NCBI GenBank assembly: GCA_031390175.1
Contig: JANMTF010000310.1
Span: 1 to 64,000, forward strand
Reading direction: 5' to 3'
Source of the DNA: JAAFIP01 sp031390175
GTDB lineage: Bacteria; Pseudomonadota; Gammaproteobacteria; Burkholderiales; Burkholderiaceae_C
Length of the DNA stretch: 64,000 bases
The notes under the pieces were generated by a model that did not search any database, was not told the origin of the DNA, and worked only from the letters and a program-made list of their open reading frames with translations. Below, piece by piece: positions 57,601 through 64,000 of the stretch (positions within the stretch are counted from its first letter, which is position 1; each line of letters begins with the position of its first letter). The translations under genes and the position numbers were made by a program.

Positions 57601-60600
57601 GCAGCGTCACCGGTGTGGACCTGGTGGGTTAGTCAAACCAGGCCGCAGCTGCATAACGCGGCCTTGGCACCGGACGACACGTCGTATCTTGAGGGTATCG
57701 CGCGCGATACCTGGCGCCTTTTTGAGCGCTGCGTTGGCACCGATGACAACCACTTGCCACCTGACAATTTGCAAATCATGCCGCACGATATGGTGGCGCA
57801 CCGTACCTCGCCTACCAATATAGGGCTTTATTTGTTAAGCGCAGCGTGCGCCCGGCAATTTGGCTGGATCAGTACGCAGGAGCTGATTCTGCGGCTGCAA
57901 GCTACCTTCACCACGCTGGAAAGGCTACAGCGTCATCGCGGGCACTTTCTCAACTGGTACGACACCCAGACTCTCGCACCGCTTCTGCCAATGTATGTCT
58001 CTACGGTCGACAGTGGCAATCTTAGCGGCCATTTGCTGGCGGTAGCCCAAGCATGTTTGGAGCTGGCGCATGCCCCACATGACGCAACTGCCGCGAGACG
58101 CGCAATCAGGGTTGCAAAAAAGCGGGTCACGCCGGTAGCTGGTGAGTCCGCACTAGCCCGACTACTGGCCATAGAAGACCCCGTCAGGCAATGCCACCAG
58201 AATACCGCGCTACTCGAACTGCTGGTGCAAGAAGCGAGCGATGCCTTAAACAGGCCTGCTACGGAGCTGGCCCCCGTGCAACTGGATGATGAAGAAAGTT
58301 GGCGGATAACGGACTACTTGACGGCTCTGCGTTGTGTGCTGGGCGAGGTGCAGACATCTGGCGTAAATGGACTATTTGTTGCGCAACGAGATAAGCAGGC
58401 GTTACAGACATTGGCGCACGATTTTAAGAAGATGGCATGGGAAGCGCAGTTTGGATTTCTCTATCACCGCAAGCGGCGTCTTCTGCATATTGGCTACCGA
58501 GTGGCCGAGCAGCAGCTGGACAATAGCCTTTATGATCTTTTAGCGTCGGAGTCGCGCCTGACGAGTTTGTTGGCTATCGCCAAGGGTGATATTCCTGTCA
58601 AGCATTGGACGGCATTGGGACGACCGTTTTATGCGGTGGGCGCATATGCTGGTCTGAGGTCATGGTCGGGTTCGATGTTCGAGTACCTTATGCCCTCGCT
58701 GGTGCTGGATGAACCGCCAGGCAGTGTGTTGGATGGTGCTTGCCGTGCGGCACTGTATGAGCAAATTCGGTTTGCAGAGCTAAAGGGGGTGCCTTGGGGC
58801 ATTTCCGAATGCGCTTACGCCGCAAGCGACCAAACTCTCGCGTACCAGTATGCTCCGCAAGGTGTGCCCCGTCTTGCGCTGCGTCGCACACCCACTGACG
58901 AGTTGGTAATTGCCCCTTATGCCACTGCGCTTGCAGCGCAGATTTCTCCCCATCTGGCGATAAGTAACTTCAAACGTGTGCAGGCGATAGCCGGGCGTGC
59001 GCGCTATGGCTACATCGAAGCGCTCGACTACAGCGTGGCCCGTCAAACGACTACGGAGCGTTTTACGCCAGTAGATACTTTTATGGCCCACCACCAGGGC
59101 ATGACTATCGTGGCAATTGCCAACGTGCTGCTGGACAGCACCCCCCGGCGCTGGGGCATGGCCAACGCCAGCATCCAGGCCGTTAGTTCACTCCTGCATG
59201 AGCGTATCCCGCGCGAAGTGTCGATTTTGCATGCGCCACCTTTAGGATCTTCACCCCAGGTGCTGAAAAAACAGGCCCCAGGTCTGCTACGGGAGATTTT
59301 GCCTGGCGACTCGGCACTGGAGCCCACACACTTGCTGTCAAATGGCCGTTACACCGTATCGCTTCGCTCCAACGGCGCAGGGAACAGTCGGTGGGGCCAG
59401 ACCGGCATTACGCGCTGGCGCGATGATGCTTTGCGCGATGCGTATGGTAGTTTTTTTTACCTGCGCAGGAACGGGCAATCTGATCCGGTGTCTCTTACGC
59501 AGCATCCGGCCCCCGATGCTGCTGCGCAATACAAGAGTACTTTCCACGCCGACAGAGTGTTCTTCGATACACTTTGGCCCGAGCTACACGCGCATGTAAC
59601 TGTATGGGTGAGCCCGGAAGACGATATTGAGTTCAGGCGAGTGGAGTTACGCAATTTAACCGGCCGAACGCTGGACATCGAGCTGATGTCTGCTTTTGAA
59701 GTGACCCTTGCCGAACCCGGCTCAGATGAGGCACACCCTGCGTTCGGTAACCTGTTTGTCCGCTCCCATTGGTCGGCACTGCAGCAGGCATTGCTATTTC
59801 AACGCAAGCCGCGTATAGCCACAGACCGGGAAACGCATGCGGCGCATTTTTTGGCCATCACAGATCCGCAGGTTATCTCTGTGCGCCTTCAGACTGACCG
59901 GCAAAAGTGGCTGGGTCGCAACCATGCTGCCAGTCAACCATCAGGAATTTTTGACGCTTTGCCTGATGACGAACCGCAGCTGCGGGAGAACGGCGTTGGC
60001 GCGCCGGATGTTGAGCTGGCTACGGGCCTTGATCCGGTATGTGCCATGTCGGTGCAACTGCGGATTGCACCGTTTGCAAAAGCACGGTTGACTTTTGCAA
60101 CCACTGCCGCCGCTGACGAAGGTACGCTGCGTGCTGTGATCGACAAATACCAGCAACATAGCCACGTCCAACGCTCCTCTCTGATGTCCGCTACGCTGGC
60201 GGGCATTCGGCTGCGCGCCTTGGGCATAGGGGCTGAGAAATTGTCTGCCATCCAGACGCTCACCACTGCGCTGGTGCTCAGCCTGACCCGTCCCCAATCC
60301 CAAGATGTGTACTCAATGGGTGCGATGGGAGAGATTTGTGACAAGCGACTGCTTTGGCGATTAGGTATATCGGCAGATCGTCCACTCATTGTGGTGTCTG
60401 CAAGCATGCTGCAAGGGTTGGGTTTGTTGCGCGCCTTGGTGCAGGCTTTGCGCCTGTGGTCATGGAGCGGTGTCGCATGTGATGTAGTGTTCATCAATGC
60501 TGAGCCAGCTTCCTATGAAATGGCATTACATAGGGAAATGTTGAGCTTGCGGGAGCGTTACCTGGTTGAGCGAGGGGAAGATTCTGGCAATGCCGGCACC

Positions 60601-63279
60601 AACCTCTATGTGTTTCGTACCAACGAGTTTTCCGTAGCCGAACTGAGCACACTGGAGACTTTGGCGCGGGTTCGACTTAACGCCGATGGCAGACCGTTTG
60701 CGCTGCAGGTGCAGGAGTGGAGCGCGTTGCACGAACTAGCTTTTGAGCAAAGGTACCGCGTCTCGACCTCAGCGCTTGTGATCGTCAACCGGGCCAATGT
60801 GACAGTGCCCGCGCCGGTGGGCCAATTTGATAATTCAGCGAATGAATTCAAGTTTGCTGTAAGTGCACGGTTGCGCCCACAAAAGCCGTGGGTCAACGTG
60901 ATGGCTAACCCGTCCTTTGGTTCCCAATTGTCCGAGACCGGCGGTGGCTATACCTGGGCGGGCAACAGCCGGTTGAACCAATTGACGGCGTGGTCAAATG
61001 ATACGGTAGCCGATCCCCCTGCTGAATGGTTTCTCATCCAAGACCTGAAAACACAAGAGACGTGGAGCGTGGCTGCTTCAGCTTGGGGTGACGCAAGCGT
61101 GACGTACAACGTGACGCACGGACAGGGGTATACCCACATTAGCCATACCCGTGAGGCTCTACAAATAACGGTAACTTGGTGCGTCGATAACCTGGCTTCA
61201 CACAAGCAGGTGCACTTGCAAATTGTCAACACCGGCCAAAAGACCGTTACGCTGCGTATGGTGGGTATGGTGGAGTGGATGATGGGCGCGAATCGCTCTG
61301 ATCGAAGCACCGTAAGGACTGCCTTGTTTCGCCAACGGTTACCTGATTTGAAGCGAAGCATCGATGCCTTTGACGCGGCGACAGAGCAAAAATTGACGGC
61401 GCTGCTTTTTACCCAGCGGGAACGGTCTGGTGGATTTGGCGGCGGTACCGCATTCCTGGCCATAGCAAATGGGGCGCACGAGACGGAAGACTGGACCTGT
61501 GACAGGCGTGAGTGTTTCGACGCACGCGGGCGGCTGGTCTTGCCAGACTACTTTGGTCAGCGCAGCGGCAACGGACTGGACCCTTGTGCTGCGTTGTCGG
61601 TCAGAGTTGAGTTGAAAGCCGGGGAATCTGCGCAAAAGGTTTTCCTGTTGGGTTACGCCGAAAACGTCAACGCGGCCCAGCAGCTAGCGACCACGGCCGC
61701 CACCGTTGCGGCGCAGCAGCGCTTGGACCAAGTACGCGCCCACTGGAACCACTTGCTTGGCGCAACGACCGTCATAACGCCCGATCCACTCTTTGACGCG
61801 ATGGTAAACCGCTGGTTGTTGTACCAAACGGTCTCCTGCCGCCTTTGGGCTAAAGCGGGCTTCTATCAAGCGGGTGGCGCTTATGGTTTTCGTGATCAAT
61901 TGCAAGATGCCATGGCTTTGACATGGGCAGCGCCACAGCTGCTGCGCGAGCAGATTGTTTTAAGTGCCTCGCGTCAGTTTCCTGAGGGGGATGTACAGCA
62001 TTGGTGGCACGCACCTGGCGGCGCTGGCGTGCGGACACATTTTTCAGATGACTTGCTTTGGCTACCCCACGCCTGCGTGCACTATGTGCGTGCCACTGGC
62101 GACACAGCACTGCTGGACCAAAGTGTGGCATTCATTGAGGGGGCGGCTATTCCCGAGGGGGCTGAAGATGCTTACTACATCCCGAGCACCAGCCATGTGG
62201 AAGCCTCGGTGTATGAGCATGCCGCCCGGGCTATCGACCATAGCTTGAGAGTAGGCGAGCACGGTCTACCCTTGATGGGCAGCGGTGACTGGAATGACGG
62301 GATGAACCGAGTCGGTCATGAAGGGCGGGGTGAATCCGTTTGGTTGGGGTGGTTTCTGTGTCAATTGGTAGACGGTTTTGCGCCACTGGCGATGGAGCGT
62401 GGGGATGAGGCCCGGGCGCGCCGATGGGAGAGCGCCGCTGTGGGGTGGAAGTCGGCTTTGCAAGGCCCAGCGTGGGATGGTCAGTGGTTCAAACGCGCTT
62501 TTTTTGACGACGGTTCCGCGCTTGGCGCAAGTGTCAATGTGGAGGCGCGGATTGATTTGATTGCACAGGCCTGGTCTGTATTGTCCGGCGCAGCGCCGCT
62601 GGATTTACAGCGCGGGGCGCTGCAAGCGATGGATGCCAACTTGGTTGACTCTGAGGCCGGGCTGATCAAATTACTTGATCCACCACTGGTGCATGCCCAG
62701 CCAAGCGCTGGTTATATCCAGGCCTACCCACCTGGTGTAAGAGAAAACGGGGGGCAATACTCTCATGCGGCGGTGTGGGCGCTGATGGCCCAAGCTGAGT
62801 ATGCAAAATCCATGGCGCAGCCCGGTGAGGCAGTGGATACAGCGTACCGCTACTTCACCTATCTGTCTCCGGCGCATCGGGCCATTGCGCCCAATTATGG
62901 GGACGTCTATGGCATTGAGCCCTATGTCATGGCTGGTGACGTCTATAGCCAGCCGCCTTATGTGGGGCGTGGCGGTTGGAGTTGGTATACAGGTGCAGCT
63001 GCGTGGATGCACCGCGCTGCCATCGAATCTATTTTCGGTTTGCAGCTCAACGCGCTTGCGCTGCGGTTTGTACCCTGTTTGCCATCCCAGTGGCCGCAAG
63101 CTGAGCTTGCGCTCACGAGACAGGGCCGCACGATGCGTTTTACATTGTCCCGCGCCATCCAGCCTGACGCATCCCACGCCATGGACCAGTCAGGTGCCCG
63201 CATATTGCATGTGGGGCAATGGATACATTGGCTTGATTTTGAGGCGGACACCTGTTTTGTTATTCCATTGTCGCCTTGA
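54673..63279 (+). CDS. ndvB: Cyclic beta-1,2-glucan synthase
   Basis: 2868-residue inner-membrane enzyme that builds and cyclises periplasmic beta-1,2-glucan. Segments: N-terminal cytosolic part (1-400), TM region (about 400-460), GT84 transferase with VVTLDSDTQLPPGRLRD (about residue 632) and VHRWTRGDWQLLPF (about 780), more TM helices (about 820-1000), a central glycoamylase-like part (TSPTNIGLYLLSAACARQFG, around 1035), then the GH94 phosphorylase-like module (about 1550-2860) with QFPEGDVQHWWHAPGGAGVR and the catalytic acid motif GSGDWNDGMN (about 2538). Length matches NdvB/Cgs proteins (about 2800). Cyclic glucans serve in osmoadaptation and host interaction. Confidence 0.95.
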   Translation: MAQPKLRRLLPDAPQALCDILGNTRGPVEAPIRSEIFGPQRFAQHGHSLALTHRAALVSSGGATFFPRLTNNILALKQAYSYISGQASTGYDISPAAEWLLDNFHLIEAQLKEIHEGLPLSYFRGLPVLLDEPLAGLPRVYGVAWAFVAHTDGAFDEDLLSHFLIAYQETTELNLSEMWALPTTLRVVLIENLRRIAQRVAANKAAREVANLCCDHLEMYSVKALEELYGFLSFRGVGRMFLAQMALRLLDTQATNLNAYREWIRAELPDLAAFQLQQPADQAADNLSMRNAITSLRAIGDADWPDIVARTCPMMRLMLTSPVFEAEDAATRDQSLHGIELLAKRSGKSELAVARALLDQVQTSSSNDASTQVARHWLSGAGRPSLMHALGIQKGAAIEWQPLIRYFAVPAYLSLLALGTGGIIVWLLRHYEIAQSAGLSAWWLTSLGVLAVVFPASEVALAVLNRLISESVRPRHLPRLAFADGIPADHSAIVVIPAMLSSTATIEDLAHRMLLHYLANPERHAQFAMLTDWPDADTETQPGDSALLECAADQVKQLNLRYPQVQGDAPRFVLLHRKRSYSDTELRWIGWERKRGKLELLIATIAEGVDTHFCDLGQISRIGGNIKYVVTLDSDTQLPPGRLRDLVGIAAHPDNQPKLDGSARRVVSGYGILQPRVATPLPAPKEFTLYHWLFAGRCGIDPYSAATSEIYQDVFGEGTFTGKGLLNVQAMYAVLTNRLPDGQVLSHDLLEGSLARCAAVTDITVIEDAPFHADVAASRVHRWTRGDWQLLPFLFSLASYPMHAINRWKMFDNLRRSLVAPMSLILLVLALSGAFLSPWAALGVVFAAFAAGPLMGAIAGLLPSREDLAKRYFYRFAAVDLLRAILSGLWHVVQLVQQALMAVDAIWRALYRTGVSRRYLLQWTTAAAAQAAAKTKLPELVRQHWKEPVLALLLCAGLLALGTPLSAATVAFCLLWAASPVWTWWVSQTRPQLHNAALAPDDTSYLEGIARDTWRLFERCVGTDDNHLPPDNLQIMPHDMVAHRTSPTNIGLYLLSAACARQFGWISTQELILRLQATFTTLERLQRHRGHFLNWYDTQTLAPLLPMYVSTVDSGNLSGHLLAVAQACLELAHAPHDATAARRAIRVAKKRVTPVAGESALARLLAIEDPVRQCHQNTALLELLVQEASDALNRPATELAPVQLDDEESWRITDYLTALRCVLGEVQTSGVNGLFVAQRDKQALQTLAHDFKKMAWEAQFGFLYHRKRRLLHIGYRVAEQQLDNSLYDLLASESRLTSLLAIAKGDIPVKHWTALGRPFYAVGAYAGLRSWSGSMFEYLMPSLVLDEPPGSVLDGACRAALYEQIRFAELKGVPWGISECAYAASDQTLAYQYAPQGVPRLALRRTPTDELVIAPYATALAAQISPHLAISNFKRVQAIAGRARYGYIEALDYSVARQTTTERFTPVDTFMAHHQGMTIVAIANVLLDSTPRRWGMANASIQAVSSLLHERIPREVSILHAPPLGSSPQVLKKQAPGLLREILPGDSALEPTHLLSNGRYTVSLRSNGAGNSRWGQTGITRWRDDALRDAYGSFFYLRRNGQSDPVSLTQHPAPDAAAQYKSTFHADRVFFDTLWPELHAHVTVWVSPEDDIEFRRVELRNLTGRTLDIELMSAFEVTLAEPGSDEAHPAFGNLFVRSHWSALQQALLFQRKPRIATDRETHAAHFLAITDPQVISVRLQTDRQKWLGRNHAASQPSGIFDALPDDEPQLRENGVGAPDVELATGLDPVCAMSVQLRIAPFAKARLTFATTAAADEGTLRAVIDKYQQHSHVQRSSLMSATLAGIRLRALGIGAEKLSAIQTLTTALVLSLTRPQSQDVYSMGAMGEICDKRLLWRLGISADRPLIVVSASMLQGLGLLRALVQALRLWSWSGVACDVVFINAEPASYEMALHREMLSLRERYLVERGEDSGNAGTNLYVFRTNEFSVAELSTLETLARVRLNADGRPFALQVQEWSALHELAFEQRYRVSTSALVIVNRANVTVPAPVGQFDNSANEFKFAVSARLRPQKPWVNVMANPSFGSQLSETGGGYTWAGNSRLNQLTAWSNDTVADPPAEWFLIQDLKTQETWSVAASAWGDASVTYNVTHGQGYTHISHTREALQITVTWCVDNLASHKQVHLQIVNTGQKTVTLRMVGMVEWMMGANRSDRSTVRTALFRQRLPDLKRSIDAFDAATEQKLTALLFTQRERSGGFGGGTAFLAIANGAHETEDWTCDRRECFDARGRLVLPDYFGQRSGNGLDPCAALSVRVELKAGESAQKVFLLGYAENVNAAQQLATTAATVAAQQRLDQVRAHWNHLLGATTVITPDPLFDAMVNRWLLYQTVSCRLWAKAGFYQAGGAYGFRDQLQDAMALTWAAPQLLREQIVLSASRQFPEGDVQHWWHAPGGAGVRTHFSDDLLWLPHACVHYVRATGDTALLDQSVAFIEGAAIPEGAEDAYYIPSTSHVEASVYEHAARAIDHSLRVGEHGLPLMGSGDWNDGMNRVGHEGRGESVWLGWFLCQLVDGFAPLAMERGDEARARRWESAAVGWKSALQGPAWDGQWFKRAFFDDGSALGASVNVEARIDLIAQAWSVLSGAAPLDLQRGALQAMDANLVDSEAGLIKLLDPPLVHAQPSAGYIQAYPPGVRENGGQYSHAAVWALMAQAEYAKSMAQPGEAVDTAYRYFTYLSPAHRAIAPNYGDVYGIEPYVMAGDVYSQPPYVGRGGWSWYTGAAAWMHRAAIESIFGLQLNALALRFVPCLPSQWPQAELALTRQGRTMRFTLSRAIQPDASHAMDQSGARILHVGQWIHWLDFEADTCFVIPLSP

Positions 63280-63295
63280 CGACCTGGTTCCAAGG

Positions 63296-63307
63296 CATCG
63301 TCCTACA
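63296..63307 (+). promoter_or_regulatory. Motif B site upstream of the ferritin-like gene
   Basis: CATCGTCCTACA, 114 bases upstream of the ferritin-like protein. Identical over 12 bases to the minus-strand site at 13277-13288. Confidence 0.45.
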
Positions 63308-63420
63308 CAGCTTAGGGCAAATCGCTGATGGTTGACTGGACCTGGTTTTCTTATAGTCAGGTGATGAATCAGGTGCGGTAAGACGCCCTGAATAGCCACT
63401 CTCTATGTTAGGAAAATTCC

Positions 63421-63993
63421 ATGGGAACCAGGAGCAAATCTGTAGTTGACGTGCCGCATTCAGCCTCTGAACACGAAGGCATGGTTCTCAACGACGCGGC
63501 AATTGACGCGGCCAGGCGTAGCTTGGACCAAGGCGCTGTGAATCCCAGCTATGGCCCATGGCGCAAAGACATTATCAAACTGCTCAATGATTCTCTGGCA
63601 ACAGAACTGGTCTGCGTGCTGCGCTACAAGCGCCACCACTACACCGCAGTGGGAGTGACATCTCCAAAAATTGCAGAAGAATTTCTTGTGCACGCCAATG
63701 AGGAGTCTGGTCACGCTGACCGGCTTGCGCAACGTATTGTGCAGCTGGGGGGAGAGCCGGATTTTTCTCCCGATTCACTCACCAAACGCAGCCACGCAGC
63801 CTACGATGATTCATCTGATCTCAAGGCCATGATCAAAGCCAACTTGATAGCTGAGCGCGTTGCGATAGAGACCTATAGCCAGATCATTGCACTGATTGGA
63901 GACAAAGATTCGACCACCAGGCGATTACTTGAGGACATTTTGAGCGATGAGCAAGAGCACGCCGATGAGCTCAAGGACTGGCTCGACGCTTGA
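63421..63993 (+). CDS. Ferritin-like (bacterioferritin/Dps-type) protein
   Basis: 190-residue ferritin-like four-helix protein. Di-iron ligands are seen as glutamates/histidines in ATELVCVLRYKRHHY, VHANEESGHADRLA, IAERVAIETYSQI and SDEQEHADELKDWL. The first 45 residues form a charged extension (MGTRSKSVVDVPHSASEHEG) beyond the ferritin core, as in bacterioferritin-like stress proteins of Burkholderiales. It would oxidise and store iron, reducing hydroxyl radical formation, in keeping with the catalase and DJ-1 genes. The gene is complete and ends just before the window edge. Confidence 0.88.
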   Translation: MGTRSKSVVDVPHSASEHEGMVLNDAAIDAARRSLDQGAVNPSYGPWRKDIIKLLNDSLATELVCVLRYKRHHYTAVGVTSPKIAEEFLVHANEESGHADRLAQRIVQLGGEPDFSPDSLTKRSHAAYDDSSDLKAMIKANLIAERVAIETYSQIIALIGDKDSTTRRLLEDILSDEQEHADELKDWLDA

Positions 63994-64000
63994 CTGTGCC

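Overview
The window looks like a chromosome segment of a betaproteobacterium of the order Burkholderiales, most likely a Comamonadaceae member close to Rhodoferax or Polaromonas. This rests on recognised protein families and on intergenic repeats of a type I associate with that family; no rRNA or tRNA is present to confirm it. There is no prophage, CRISPR array, plasmid gene or intact transposase. The region is an accessory, stress- and environment-sensing stretch with three decayed genes.

Layout. 0-5 kb: a PaoABC-type periplasmic aldehyde oxidoreductase operon whose large subunit carries a frameshifting internal deletion; a cardiolipin synthase-like PLD enzyme; and a PQQ-sugar dehydrogenase relic that keeps only its two ends. 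5.2-16.4 kb: a long inverted repeat, then stress genes (large-subunit catalase with DJ-1 domain, stand-alone DJ-1/PfpI protein, AI-2E-type transporter, BLUF photoreceptor, Crp/Fnr regulator, BrkB/YihY protein, small membrane proteins, GlsB/YeaQ-like protein, glycine-zipper protein), a PHA depolymerase-like esterase with a ribbon-helix-helix regulator, and at 16.4 kb an orphan CHASE3 histidine kinase. 17.8-23.7 kb: the complete four-gene ligase-associated DNA repair operon (exonuclease, ATP-dependent ligase, Lhr-like helicase, PdeM). 23.7-25.0 kb: a non-coding block of two nested pairs of inverted repeats, one of them REP-like.

25.0-32.4 kb: a translationally coupled six-gene red-light signalling operon: heme oxygenase, bacteriophytochrome, Rcp1-like receiver, hybrid kinase, REC-PAS regulator, Crp/Fnr factor. 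Every junction overlaps by 1 or 4 bases, so the pathway from chromophore synthesis to DNA-binding output is in one transcript. 32.4-38.0 kb: hydrolase, OmpA-like protein, periplasmic repeat proteins, another Crp/Fnr factor and a beta/gamma-crystallin-like protein. 38.0-45.9 kb: a compact seven-gene exopolysaccharide operon (GT2 synthase, bactofilin-like membrane protein, secreted alpha/alpha-barrel-like protein, deacetylase-like protein, UDP-GlcNAc 2-epimerase, YaiO-type outer-membrane barrel, polytopic membrane protein). I cannot match it to a named polysaccharide system.

46.4-64 kb: a second DJ-1 paralogue next to another Crp/Fnr factor, a Gcr-type membrane protein, a P-type cation ATPase, a zinc alcohol dehydrogenase, a small membrane ORF, a very large cyclic beta-1,2-glucan synthase (NdvB) and a ferritin-like protein. 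Two short intergenic motifs recur upstream of many of the stress and envelope genes: motif A, YGTGCG-N4-CGNACAGAC, and motif B, YGTCCTACA. They suggest that much of the window belongs to one or two shared regulons.
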